This document shows positions 11,761-25,360 of a DNA stretch of 64,000 nucleotides, one piece after another. The DNA is from Luzula sylvatica (Eukaryota; Streptophyta; Magnoliopsida; Poales; Juncaceae): the NCBI GenBank assembly GCA_946800325.1, contig CAMPEJ010000002.1, forward strand, positions 186,001-250,000, given 5' to 3'. Under the pieces are notes generated by a model. It was given only the letters and a program-made list of their open reading frames with translations. It did no database searches and was not told the origin of the DNA. Every line of letters starts with the position of its first letter. Position 1 is the first letter of the stretch. The translations under genes were made by a program, and so were the position numbers.

Positions 11761-14700
11761 TATGTGGTAAAAGATACGATTCGAATGATCTAAAAATATG
11801 TTATTTGAACTCCCCAAAGCATAAACAAATTGTTTTGAATCGAAAAACAAACTTTCTTAGTGTTTGTAAATTTTGGTGAAATGTTATGTAGTAAAAGATA
11901 CGATTCAAATGATCTCAAAATACGTTATTTGAACTCCCCAAAGCATAAACAGATTGTTTTGAATCGAAAATCAAACTTTCTCAGTGTTTGTAAATTTTGG
12001 TGAAATGTTATGTGGTAAAAGATACGAATCAAATGATCTCAAAATACGTTATTTGAACTCCCCAAAGCATAAACAGATTGTTTTGAATCGAAAAACAAAC
12101 TTTCTTAGTGTTTGTAAATTTTGGTGAAATGTTATGTGGTAAAAGATATGATTCAAATGATCTAAAAATATGTTATTTGAATTCCCCAAAGCATAAACAG
12201 ATTGTTTTTAATCGAAAATCAAACTTTCACAGTGTTTGTAAATTTTGGTGAAATGTTATGTGGTAAAAGATACGAATCAAATGATCTCAAAATACGTTAT
12301 TCGAACTCCCCAAAGCATAAACAGATTGTTTTGAATTGAAAAACAAACTTTCTTAGTGTTTGTAAATTTTGGTGAAATGTTATGTAGTAAAAGATACGAT
12401 TCGAATGATCTCAAAATACGTTATTTGAACTCCCCAAAGCATAAACAGATTGTTTTGAATCGAAAAACAAACTGTCTTAGCGTTTGTAAATTTTGGTGAA
12501 ATGTTATCTGGAAAAAGATACGATTCAAATGATCTCAAAATACGTTATTTGAACTCCCCAAAGCATAAACAAATTGTTTTGAATCGAAAAACAAACTTTC
12601 TTAGTGTTTGTAAATTTTGGTGAAATGTTATGTAGTAAAAGATACGATTCAAATGATCTCAAAATACGTTATATGAACTCCCCAAAGCATAAACAGATTG
12701 TTTTTAATCGAAAATCAAACTTTCACAGTGTTTGTAAATTTTGGTGAAATGTTATGTGGTAAAAGATACGAATCAAATGATCTCAAAATACGTTATTTGA
12801 ACTCCCAAAAGCATAAACAGATTGTTTTGAATCGAAAAACAAACTTTCTTAGTGTTTGTAAATTTTGGTGAAATGTTATGTAGTAAAAGATACGATTTGA
12901 ATGATCTCAAAATACGTTATTTGAACTCCCCAAAGCATAAACAGATTGTTTTGAATCGAAAAACAAACTGTCTTAGTGTTTGTAAATTTTGGTGAAATGT
13001 TATCTGGAAAAAGATACGATTCAAATGATCTCAAAATACGTTATTTGAACTCCCCAATGCATAAACAGATTGTTTCGAATCGAAAAACAAACTGTCTTAG
13101 TGTTTGTAAATTTTGGTGAAATGTTATGTGGTAAAAGATACGATTCAAATGATCTCAAAATACATTATTTGAACTCCCCAAAGCATAAACAAATTGTTTT
13201 GAATCGAAAAACAAACTTTCTTAGTGTTTGTAAATTTTGGTGAAATGTTATGTGGTAAAAGATACGATTCAAATGATCTCAAAATACGTTATTTGAACTC
13301 CCCAAAGCATAAACATATTGTTTTGAATCGAAAAACAAACTTTCTTAGTGTTTGTAAATTTTGGTGAAATGTTATGTGGTAAAAGATACGATTCAAATGA
13401 TCTCAAAATACGTTATTTGAACTCCCCAAAGCATAAACAAATTGTTTTCAATCGAAAAACAAACTTTCTTAGTGTTTGTAAATTTTGGTAAAATGTTATG
13501 TGGTAAAAGATACGATTCAAATGATCTCAAAATACGTTATTTGAACTCCCCAAAGCATAAACAGATTGTTTTGAATCGAAAAACAAACTTTCTTAGTGTT
13601 TGTAAATTTTGGTGAAATGTTATGTGGAAAAAGATACGAATAAATTATCTCAAAATACGTTATTTGAACTCCCCAAAGCATAAACAGATTGTTTTGAATC
13701 GAAAAACAAACTTTCTTAGTGTTTGTAAATTTTGGTGAAATGTTATGTAGTAAAAGATACGATTCAAATGATCTCAAAATACGTTATTTGAACTCCCCAA
13801 AGCATAAACAGATTGTTTTGAATCGAAAAACAAACTTTCTTAGTGTTTGTAAATTTTGGTGAAATGTTATGTAGTAAAAGATACGATTTGAATGATCTCA
13901 AAATACGTTATTTGAACTCCCCAAAGCATAAACAAATTGTTTTGAATCGAAAAACAAACTTTCTTAGTGTTTGTAAATTTTGGTAAAATGTTATATGGTA
14001 AAAGATACGATTCAAATGATCTCAAAATACGTTATTTGAACTCCCCAAAGCATAAACAGATTGTTTTGAATCGAAAAACAAACTTTCTTAGTGTTTGTAA
14101 ATTTTGGTGAAATGTTATGTAGTAAAAGATACGATTCAAATGATCTCAAAATACGTTATTTGAACTCCCCAAAGCATAAACAGATTGTTTTGAATCGAAA
14201 AACAAACTTTCTTAGTGTTTGTAAATTTTGGTGAAATGTTATGTAGTAAAAGATACGATTTGAATGATCTCAAAATACGTTATTTGAACTCCCCAAAGCA
14301 TAAACAAATTGTTTTGAATCGAAAAACAAACTTTCTTAGTGTTTGTAAATTTTGGTAAAATGTTATATGGTAAAAGATACGATTCAAATGATCTCAAAAT
14401 ACGTTATTTGAACTCCCCAAAGCATAAACAGATTGTTTTGAATCGAAAAACAAACTGTCTTAGTGTTTGTAAATTTTGGTGAAATGTTATGTGGTAAAAG
14501 ATACGATTCAAATGATCTCAAAATACGTTATTTGAACTCCCCAAAGCATAAACAAATTGTTTTGAATCGAAAAACAAACTTTCTTAGTGTTTGTAAATTT
14601 TGGTAAAATGTTATGTGGTAAAAGATACGAATCAAATGATCTCAAAATACGTTATTTGAACTCCCCAAAGCATAAACAGATTGTTTTGAATCGAAAAACA

Positions 14701-15375
14701 AACTTTCTTAGTGTTTGTAAATTTTGGTGAAATGTTATGTAGTAAAAGATACGATTCAAATGATCTCAAAATACGTTATTTGAACTCCCCAAAGCATAAA
14801 CAGATTGTTATGAATCGAAAAACAAACTGTCTTAGTGTTTGTAAATTTTGGTGAAATGTTATGTGGTAAAAGATACGATTCAAATGATCTCAAAATACGT
14901 TATTTGAACTCCCCAAAGCATAAACAAATTGTTTTGAATCGAAAAACAAACTTTCTTAGTGTTTGTAAATTTTGGTAAAATGTTATGTGGTAAAAGATAC
15001 GATTCAAATGATCTCAAAATACGTTATTTGAACTCCCCAAAGCATAAACAGATTGTTTTGAATCGAAAAACAAACTTTCTTAGTGTTTGTAAATTTTGGT
15101 GAAATGTTATGTGGTAAAAGATACGAATCAAATGATCTCAAAATACGTTATTTGAACTCCCCAAAGCATAAACAGATTGTTTTGAATCGAAAAACAAACT
15201 TTCGTAGTGTTTGTAAATTTTGGTGAAATGTTATGTGGTACAAGATACGATTCAAATGATCTCAAAATACGTTATTTGAACTCCCCAAAGCATAAACAAA
15301 TTGTTTTGAATCGAAAAACAAACTTTCTTAGTGTTTGTAAATTTTGGTAAAATGTTATGTGGTAAAAGATACGAT
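11761..15375 (+). repeat. Mixed monomers without a dominant HOR
   Basis: About 29 monomers. I could not assign a long regular period to most of this stretch. It holds the linked series TTTTTAATCG/CTTTCACAG and ACTGTC/TTATCTGG seen in the 15-mer block, plus one tandem trimer listed separately. A one-base loss near 13639-13656 gives a 123-bp monomer. I see no genes or other sequence here. Confidence 0.7.
13760..14450 (+). repeat. Tandem trimer, 372 bp period
   Basis: GATTTGAATG recurs at 13885 and 14257, and TTATATGGTAAAAG recurs near 13993 and 14365. Both are 372 bp (3 x 124) apart. The series breaks at about 14450 where the next monomer carries ACTGTC. Confidence 0.8.
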
Positions 15376-16900
15376 TCAAATGATCTCAAAATACGTTATT
15401 TGAACTCCCCAAAGCATAAATAGATTGTTTTGAATCGAAAAACAAACTTTCTTAGTGTTTGTAAATTTTGGTGAAATGTTATGTGGTAAAAGATACGATT
15501 CAAATAATCTCAAAATACGATTCAAATGATTCAAATGAACCCAAAGCATAAACAGATTGTTTTGAATCGAAAAACAAACTTTCTTAGTGTTTGTAAATTT
15601 TGGTGAAATGTTATGTAGTAAAAGATACGATTCAAATGATCTCAAAATACGTTATTTGAACTCCCCAAAGCATAAACAGATTGTTTTGAATCGAAAAACA
15701 AACTTTCTTAGTGTTTGTAAATTTTGGTGAAATGTTATGTGGTAAAAGATACGATTCGAATTATCTAAAAATATGTTATTTGAACTCCCCAAAGCATAAA
15801 CAAATTGTTTTGAATCGAAAAACAAACTTTCTTAGTGTTTGTAAATTTTGGTGAAATGTTATGTAGTAAAAGATACGATTCAAATGATCTCAAAATACGT
15901 TTTATGAACTCCCCAAAGCATAAACAGATTGTTTTTAATCGAAAATCAAACTTTCACAGTGTTTGTAAATTTTGGTGAAATGTTATGTGGTAAAAGATAC
16001 GAATCAAATGATCTCAAAATACGTTATTTGAACTCCCCAAAGCATAAACAGATTGTTTTGAATTGAAAAACAAACTTTCTTAGTGTTTGTAAATTTTGGT
16101 GAAATGTTATGTTGTAAAAGATACGATTCGAATGATCTCAAAATACGTTATTTGAACTCCCCAAAGCATAAACAGATTGTTTTGAATCGAAAAACAAACT
16201 GTCTTAGTGTTTGTAAATTTTGGTGAAATGTTATCTGGAAAAAGATACGATTCAAATGATCTCAAAATACGTTATTTGAACTCCCCAAAGCATAAACAAA
16301 TTGTTTTGAATCGAAAAACAAACTTTCTTAGTGTTTGTAAATTTTGGTGAAATGTTATGTAGTAAAAGATACGATTCAAATGATCTCAAAATACGTTATA
16401 TGAACTCCCCAAAGCATAAACAGATTGTTTTTAATCGAAAATCAAACTTTCACAGTGTTTGTAAATTTTGGTGAAATGTTATGTGGTAAAAGATACGAAT
16501 CAAATGATCTCAAAATACGTTATTTGAACTCCCCAAAGCATAAACAGATTGTTTTGAATCGAAAAACAAACTTTCTTAGTGTTTGTAAATTTTGGTGAAA
16601 TGTTATGTAGTAAAAGATACGATTTGAATGATCTCAAAATACGTTATTTGAACTACCCAAAGCATAAACAGATTGTTTCGAATCGAAAAACAAACTGTCT
16701 TAGTGTTTGTAAATTTTGGTGAAATGTTATCTGGAAAAAGATACGATTCAAATGATCTCAAAATACGTTATTTGAACTCCCCAAAGCATAAACAGATTGT
16801 TTCGAATCGAAAAACACACTGTCTTAGTGTTTGTAAATTTTGGTGAAATGTTATGTGGTAAAAGATACGATTCAAATGATCTGAAAATACGTTATTTGAA
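15376..16900 (+). repeat. 15-mer block, distant third copy
   Basis: It carries the same GATTCAAAT expansion (15497) 10339 bp after the first copy (5158), followed by the same series: GATTCGAATTATC, GTTTTATGAAC, CTTTCACAG, then ACTGTC with TTATCTGG. The offset is consistent with 83 monomers after indels. Separation from the first two copies by more than 7 kb of other monomers shows long-range exchange within the array. Confidence 0.7.
15497..15539 (+). repeat. GATTCAAAT micro-expansion, third copy
   Basis: Same arrangement and the same linked AATAATC change, 10339 bp from the first. A private T-to-A change gives AAATGAACCC at its right edge. Confidence 0.87.
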
Positions 16901-16906
16901 CTCCCC

Positions 16907-19900
16907 AAAGCATAAACAAATTGTTTTGAATCGAAAAACAAACTTTCTTAGTGTTTGTAAATTTTGGTAAAATGTTATGTGGTAAAAGATACGATTCAAA
17001 TGATCTCAAAATACGTTATTTGAACTCCCCAAAGCATAAACAGATTGTTTTGAATCGAAAAACAAACTTTCTTAGTGTTTGTAAATTTTGGTGAAATGTT
17101 ATGTGGTAAAAGATACGAATCAAATGATCTCAAAATACGTTATTTGAACTCCCCAAAGCATAAACAGATTGTTTTGAATCGAAAAACAAACTTTCTTAGT
17201 GTTTGTAAATTTTGGTGAAATGTTATGTAGTAAAAGATACGATTCAAATGATCTCAAAATACGTTATTTGAACTCCCCAAAGCATAAACAGATTGTTTTG
17301 AATCGAAAAACAAACTTTCTTAGTGTTTGTAAATTTTGGTAAAATGTTATGTGGTAAAAGATACGATTCAAATGATCTCAAAATACGTTATTTCAACTCC
17401 CCAAAGCATAAACAGATTGTTTTGAAAAAAACAAACTTTCTGTTTGTAAATTTGGGTGGAATGTTATGTGGTAAAAGATACGATTCAAATGATCTCAAAA
17501 TACGTTATTTGAACTCCCCAAAGTATAAACAAATTGTTTTGAATCGAAAAACAAACTTTCTTAGTGTTTGTAAATTTTGGTAAAATGTTATGTGGTAAAA
17601 TATACGATTCAAATGATCTCAAAATACTTTATTTGAACTCCCCAAAGCATAAACAGATTGTTTTGAATCGAAAAACAAACTTTCTTAGTGTTTGTAAATT
17701 TTGGTGAAATGTTATGTGGTAAAAGATACGATTCAAATGATCTCAAAATACGTTATTTGAACTCCCGAAAGCATAAACAGATTGTTTTAAATCGAAAAAC
17801 AAACTTTCTTAGTGTTTGTAAATTTTGGTGAAATGTTAAGTAGTAAAGGATACGATTCGAATGATCTCAAAATACGTTATTTGAACTCCCCAAAGCATAA
17901 ACAGATTGTTTTGAATCGAAAAACAAACTGTCTTAGTGTTTGTAAATTTTGGTGAAATGTTATCTGGAAAAAGATACGATTCAAATGATCTCAAAATACG
18001 TTATTTGAACTCCCCAAAGCATAAACAAATTGTTTTGAATCGAAAAACAAACTTTCTTAGTGTTTTTAAATTTTGGTGAAATGTTATGTGGTAAAAGATA
18101 CGATTCAAATGATCTCAAAATACGTTATTTGAACTCCCCAAAGCATAAACAAATTGTTTTGAATCGAAAAACAAACTTTCTTAGTGTTTGTAAATTTTGG
18201 TGAAATGTTATGTGGTAAAAGATACGATTCAAATGATCTCAAAATACGTTATTTGAACTCCCCAAAGCATAAACAGATTGTTTTGAATCGAAAAACAAAC
18301 TTTCGTAGTGTTTGTAAATTTTGGTGAAATGTTATGTGGTACAAGATACGATTCAAATGATCTCAAAATACGTTATTTGAACTCCCCAAAGCATAAACAA
18401 ATTGTTTTGAATCGAAAAACAAACTTTCTTAGTGTTTGTAAATTTTGGAAAAATGTTATGTGGTAAAAGATACGATTCAAATGATCTCAAAATACGTTAT
18501 TTGAACTCCCCAAAGCATAAACATATTGTTTTGAATCGAAAAACAAACTTTCTTAGTGTTTGTAAATTTTGGTGAAATGTTATGTGGTAAAAGATACGAT
18601 TCAAATGATCTCAAAATACGATTCAAATGATTCAAATGATCTCAAAATACGATTCAAATGATTCAAATGATCCCAAAGCATAAACAGATTGTTTTGAATC
18701 GAAAAACAAACTTTCTTAGTGTTTGTAAATTTTGGTGAAATGTTATGTAGTAAAAGATACAATTCAAATGATCTCAAAATACGTTATTTGAACTCCCCAA
18801 AGCATAAACAGATTGTTTTGAATCGAAAAACAAACTTTCTTAGTGTTTGTAAATTTCGGTGAAATGTTATGTAGTAAAAGATACGGTTCGAATTATCTAA
18901 AAATATGTTATTTGAACTCCCCAAAGCATAAACAAATTGTTTTGAATCGAAAAACAAACTTTCTTAGTGTTTGTAAATTTTGGTGAAATGTTATGTAGTA
19001 AAAGATACGATTCAAATGATCTCAAAATACGTTATTTGAACTCCCCAAAGCATAAACAGATTGTTTTGAATCGAAAATCAAACTTTCTCAGTGTTTGTAA
19101 ATTTTGGTGAAATGTTATGTGGTAAAAGATACGAATCAAATGATCTCAAAATACGTTATTTGAACTCCCCAAAGCATAAACAGATTGTTTTGAATTGAAA
19201 AACAGACTTTCTTAGTGTTTGTAAATATTGGTGAAATGTTATGTAGTAAAAGATACGATTCGAATGATCTCAAAATACGTTATTTGAACTCCCCAAAGCA
19301 TAAACAGATTGTTTTGAATCGAAAAACAAACTGTCTTAGTGTTTGTAAATTTTGGTGAAATGTTATCTGGAAAAAGATACGATTCAAATGATCTCAAAAT
19401 ACGTTATTTGAACTCCCCAAAGCATAAACAAATTGTTTTGAATCGAAAAACAAAATTTCTTAGTGTTTGTAAATTTCGGTGAAATGTTATGTGGTAAAAG
19501 ATACGATTCGAATGATCTCAAAATACGTTATTTGAACTCCCCAAAGCATAAACAGATTGTTTTGAATAGGAAAACAAACTTTATTAGTGTTTGTAGATTT
19601 TGGTGAAATGTTATGTGGTAAAAGATACGATTCAAATGATCTCAAAATACGTTATTTGAACTCCCCAAAGCATAAACAGATTGTTTTGAATTGAAAAACA
19701 AACTTTCTTAGTGTTTGTAAATTTTGGTGAAATGTTATGTGGTAAAAGATACGATTCTAATGATCTCAAAATACGTTATTTGAACTCCCCAAAGCATAAA
19801 CAAATTGTTTTGAATCGAAAAACAAACTTTCTTAGTGTTTGTAAATTTTGGTAAAATGTTATGTGGTAAAATATACGATTCAAATGATCTCAAAATACGT

Positions 19901-20107
19901 TATTTGAACTCTCCCAAAGCATAAACAGATTGTTTTGAATCGAAAAATAAACTTTCTTAGTGTTGGTAAATTTTGGTGAAATGTTATGTGGTAAAAGATA
20001 CGATTCAAATGATCTCAAAATACGTTATTTGAACTCCCCAAAGCATAAACAGATTGTTTTGAATCGAAAAACAAACTTTCTTAGTGTTTGTAAATTTTGG
20101 TGAAATG
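16907..20107 (+). repeat. Long-range duplication, right copy
   Basis: It follows the monomer order of 8560-11760 at an 8347-bp offset, which becomes 8348 after a one-base insertion at about 19911 (CTCTCCCAAAGC). Its right part merges into the 24-mer HOR that starts at 19432, so the same monomers were later amplified locally. Confidence 0.8.
18598..18674 (+). repeat. Double GATTCAAAT expansion, second copy
   Basis: Identical arrangement to 10251-10327 at an offset of exactly 8347 bp. It anchors the long-range duplication described for the flanking blocks. Confidence 0.88.
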
Positions 20108-22396
20108 TTATGTGGTAAAAGATACGATTCAAATGATCTCAAAATACGTTATTTGAACTCCCCAAAGCATAAACAGATTGTTTTGAATCGAAAAACAAAA
20201 TTTCTTAGTGTTTGTAAATTTCGGTGAAATGTTATGTGGTAAAAGATACGATTCGAATGATCTAAAAATATGTTATTTGAACTCCCCAAAGCATAAACAA
20301 ATTGTTTTGAATCGAAAAACAAACTTTCTTAGTGTTTGTAAATTTTGGTGAAATGTTATGTAGTAAAAGATACGATTCAAATGATCTCAAAATACGTTAT
20401 TTGAACTCCCCAAAGCATAAACAGATTGTTTTGAATCGAAAAACAAACTTTCTTAGTGTTTGTAAATTTTGGTGAAATGTTATGTGGTAAAAGATATGAT
20501 TCGAATGATCTAAAAATATGTTATTTGAACTCCCCAAAGCATAAACAAATTGTTTTGAATCGAAAAACAAACTTTCTTAGTGTTTGTAAATTTTGGTGAA
20601 ATGTTATGTAGTAAAAGATACGATTCGAATGATCTCAAAATACATTATTTGAACTCCCCAAAGCATAAACAGATTGTTTTGAATCGAAAAACAAACTGTC
20701 TTAGTGTTTGTAAATTTTGGTGAAATGTTATCTGGAAAAAGATACGATTCAAATGATCTCAAAATACGTTATTTGAACTCCCCAAAGCATAAACAAATTG
20801 TTTTGAATCGAAAAACAAACTTTCTTAGTGTTTGTAAATTTTGGTGAAGTGTTATGTAGTAAAAGATACGATTCAAATGATCTCAAAATACGTTATATGA
20901 ACTCCCCAAAGCATAAACATATTGTTTTTAATCGAAAATCAAACTTTCACAGTGTTTGTAAATTTTGGTGAAATGTTATGTGGTAAAAGATACGAATCAA
21001 ATGATCTCAAAATACGTTATTTGAACTCCCCAAAGCATAAACAGATTGTCTTGAATCGAAAAACAAACTTTCTTAGTGTTTGTAAATTTTGGTGAAATGT
21101 TATGTAGTAAAAGATACGATTCGAATGATCTCAAAATACGTTATTTGAACTCCCCAAAGCATAAACAGATTGTTTTGAATCGAAAAACAAACTGTCTTAG
21201 TGTTTGTAAATTTTGGTGAAATGTTATCTGGAAAAAGATACGATTCAAATGATCTCAAAATGCGTTATTTGAACTCCCCAAAGCATAAACAGATTGTTTC
21301 GAATCGAAAAACAAACTGTCTTAGTGTTTGTAAATTTTGGTGAAATGTTATCTGGAAAAACATACGATTCAAATGATCTCAAAATACGTTATTTGAACTC
21401 CCCAAAGCATAAACAAATTGTTTTGAATCGAAAAACAAACTTTCTTAGTGTTTGTAAATTTTGGTGAAATGTTATGTGGTAAAAGATACGATTCAAATGA
21501 TCTCAAAATACGTTATTTGAACTCCCCAAATCATAAACAGATTGTTTTGAATCGAAAAACAAACTTTCTTAGTGTTTGTAAATTTTGGTGAAATGTTATG
21601 TGGTAAAAGATACGAATCAAATGATCTCAAAATACGTTATTTGAACTCCCCAAAGCATAAACAGATTGTTTTGAATCGAAAAACAAACTTTCTTAGTGTT
21701 TGTAAATTTTGGTGAAATGTTATGTAGTAAAAGATACGATTCAAATGATCTCAAAATACGTTATTTGAACTCCCCAAAGCATAAACAGATTGTTTTGAAT
21801 CGAAAAACAAACTTTCTTAGTGTTTGTAAATTTTGGTAAAATGTTATGTGGTAAAAGATACGATTCAAATGATCTCAAAATACGTTATTTGAACTCCCCA
21901 AAGCATAAACAGATTGTTTTGAATCGAAAAACAAACTTTCTGTTTGTAAATTTGGGTGAAATGTTATGTGGTAAAAGATACGATTCGAATGATCTCAAAA
22001 TACGTTATTTGAACTCCCCAAAGTATAAACAAATTGTTTTGAATCGAAAACAAACTTTCTTAGTGTTTGTAAATTTTGGTAAAATGTTATGTGGTAAAAT
22101 ATACGATTCAAATGATCTCAAAATACGTTATTTGAACTCCCCAAAGCATAAACAGATTGTTTTGAATCGAAAAACAAACTTTCTTAGTGGTTGTAAATTT
22201 TGGTGAAATGTTATGTGGTAAAAGATACGATTCGAATGATCTCAAAATACGTTATTTGAACTCCCCAAAGCATAAACAGATTGTTTTGAATCGAAAAACA
22301 AACTTTCTTAGTGTTTGTAAATTTTGGTGAAATGTTATGTAGTAAAAGATACGATTCAAATGATCTCAAAATACGTTATTTGAACTCCCCAAAGCA
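19432..22396 (+). repeat. 24-mer HOR, copy A
   Basis: First unit of a tandem series; the next unit starts 2965 bp later. The marker AGTGTTGGTAAA lies at 19959, 22923, 25887 and 29715. This copy carries the private one-base insertion near 19911, explaining 2965 rather than 2964. It contains the 120-bp, 123-bp and 117-bp length variants between 21920 and 22400 that recur in the later copies. Confidence 0.87.
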
Positions 22397-25360
22397 ATTG
22401 TTTTGAATCGAAAAACAAAATTTCTTAGTGTTTGTAAATTTCGGTGAAATGTTATGTGGTAAAAGATACGATTCGAATGATCTCAAAATACGTTATTTGA
22501 ACTCCCCAAAGCATAAACAGATTGTTTTGAATAGAAAAACAAACTTTATTAGTGTTTGTAAATTTTGGTGAAATGTTATGTGGTAAAAGATACGATTCAA
22601 ATGATCTCAAAATACGTTATTTGAACTCCCCAAAGCATAAACAGATTGTTTTGAATTGAAAAACAAACTTTCTTAGTGTTTGTAAATTTTGGTGAAATGT
22701 TATGTGGTAAAAGATACGATTCTAATGATCTCAAAATACGTTATTTGAACTCCCCAAAGCATAAACAAATTGTTTTGAATCGAAAAACAAACTTTCTTAG
22801 TGTTTGTAAATTTTGGAAAAATGTTGTGTGGTAAAATATACGATTCAAATGATCTCAAAATACGTTATTTGAACTCCCCAAAGCATAAACAGATTGTTTT
22901 GAATCGAAAAATAAACTTTCTTAGTGTTGGTAAATTTTGGTGAAATGTTATGTGGTAAAAGATACGATTCAAATGATCCCAAAATACGTTATTTGAACTC
23001 CCCAAAGCATAAACAGATTGTTTTGAATCGAAAAACAAATTTTCTTAGTGTTTGTAAATTTTGGTGAAATGTTATGTGGTAAAAGATACGATTCAAATGA
23101 TCTCAAAATACGTTATTTGAACTCCCCAAAGCATAAACAGATTGTTTTGAATCGAAAAACAAAATTTCTTAGTGTTTGTAAATTTCGGTGAAATGTTATG
23201 TGGTAAAAGATACGATTCGAATGATCTAAAAATATGTTATTTGAACTCCCCAAAGCATAAACAAATTGTTTTGAATCGAAAAACAAACTTTCTTAGTGTT
23301 TGTAAATTTTGGTGAAATGTTATGTAGTAAAAGATACGATTCAAATGATCTCAAAATACGTTATTTGAACTCCCCAAAGCATAAACAGATTGTTTTGAAT
23401 CGAAAAACAAACTTTCTTAGTGTTTGTAAATTTTGGTGAAATGTTATGTGGTAAAAGATATGATTCGAATGATCTAAAAATATGTTATTTGAACTCCCCA
23501 AAGCATAAACAAATTGTTTTGAATCGAAAAACAAACTTTCTTAGTGTTTGTAAATTTTGGTGAAATGTTATGTAGTAAAAGATACGATTCGAATGATCTC
23601 AAAATACATTATTTGAACTCCCCAAAGCATAAACAGATTGTTTTGAATCGAAAAACAAACTGTCTTAGTGTTTGTAAATTTTGGTGAAATGTTATCTGGA
23701 AAAAGATACGATTCAAATGATCTCAAAATACGTTATTTGAACTCCCCAAAGCATAAACAAATTGTTTTCAATCGAAAAACAAACTTTCTTAGTGTTTGTA
23801 AATTTTGGTGAAGTGTTATGTAGTAAAAGATACGATTCAAATGATCTCAAAATACGTTATATGAACTCCCCAAAGCATAAACATATTGTTTTTAATCGAA
23901 AATCAAACTTTCACAGTGTTTGTAAATTTTGGTGAAATGTTATGTGGTAAAAGATACGAATCAAATGATCTCAAAATACGTTATTTGAACTCCCCAAAGC
24001 ATAAACAGATTGTCTTGAATCGAAAAACAAACTTTCTTAGTGTTTGTAAATTTTGGTGAAATGTTATGTAGTAAAAGATACGATTCGAATGATCTCAAAA
24101 TACGTTATTTGAACTCCCCAAAGCATAAACAGATTGTTTTGAATCGAAAAACAAACTGTCTTAGTGTTTGTAAATTTTGGTGAAATGTTATCTGGAAAAA
24201 GATACGATTCAAATGATCTCAAAATACGTTATTTGAACTCCCCAAAGCATAAACAGATTGTTTCGAATCGAAAAACAAACTGTCTTAGTGTTTGTAAATT
24301 TTGGTGAAATGTTATCTGGAAAAACATACGATTCAAATGATCTCAAAATACGTTATTTGAACTCCCCAAAGCATAAACAAATTGTTTTGAATCGAAAAAC
24401 AAACTTTCTTAGTGTTTGTAAATTTTGGTGAAATGTTATGTGGTAAAAGATACGATTCAAATGATCTCAAAATACGTTATTTGAACTCCCCAAATCATAA
24501 ACAGATTGTTTTGAATCGAAAAACAAACTTTCTTAGTGTTTGTAAATTTTGGTGAAATGTTATGTGGTAAAAGATACGAATCAAATGATCTCAAAATACG
24601 TTATTTGAACTCCCCAAAGCATAAACAGATTGTTTTGAATCGAAAAACAAACTTTCTTAGTGTTTGTAAATTTTGGTGAAATGTTATGTAGTAAAAGATA
24701 CGATTCAAATGATCTCAAAATACGTTATTTGAACTCCCCAAAGCATAAACAGATTGTTTTGAATCGAAAAACAAACTTTCTTAGTGTTTGTAAATTTTGG
24801 TAAAATGTTATGTGGTAAAAGATACGATTCAAATGATCTCAAAATACGTTATTTGAACTCCCCAAAGCATAAACAGATTGTTTTGAATCGAAAAACAAAC
24901 TTTCTGTTTGTAAATTTGGGTGAAATGTTATGTGGTAAAAGATACGATTCGAATGATCTCAAAATACGTTATTTGAAGTCCCCAAAGTATAAACAAATTG
25001 TTTTGAATCGAAAACAAACTTTCTTAGTGTTTGTAAATTTTGGTAAAATGTTATGTGGTAAAATATACGATTCAAATGATCTCAAAATACGTTATTTGAA
25101 CTCCCGAAAGCATAAACAGATTGTTTTGAATCGAAAAACAAACTTTCTTAGTGGTTGTAAATTTTGGTGAAATGTTATGTGGTAAAAGATACGATTCGAA
25201 TGATCTCAAAATACGTTATTTGAACTCCCCAAAGCATAAACAGATTGTTTTGAATCGAAAAACAAACTTTCTTAGTGTTTGTAAATTTTGGTGAAATGTT
25301 ATGTAGTAAAAGATACGATTCAAATGATCTCAAAATACGTTATTTGAACTCCCCAAAGCA
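22397..25360 (+). repeat. 24-mer HOR, copy B (2964 bp)
   Basis: 2964 = 24 x 124 - 12. The 12 bp are one 4-bp loss (CTTTCTGTTTG), one 1-bp loss (CGAAAACAAAC) and one 7-bp loss (AAAGCAATTG). It is nearly identical to copy A, with a few private changes such as ATGTTGTGTGG near 22822 and TTGAAGTCC near 24975. Confidence 0.9.

Noticed and set aside
22020..22030. TATA-box-like TATAAAC created by C116T (AAGTATAAAC) in many monomers
   Set aside because: It comes from one base change copied with the HOR, has no unique downstream transcript or initiator context, and occurs in an AT-rich repeat where such matches are expected.
21820..22206. 128-codon open frame with three repeats of a LNSPKHKQIVLNRKTNF-like segment; same at 24784 and 28612
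   Set aside because: It is the satellite read in one frame, kept open by a 120-bp and a 123-bp monomer. The repeated peptide is the translated monomer, it ends at a monomer stop, and it has no promoter or unique sequence.
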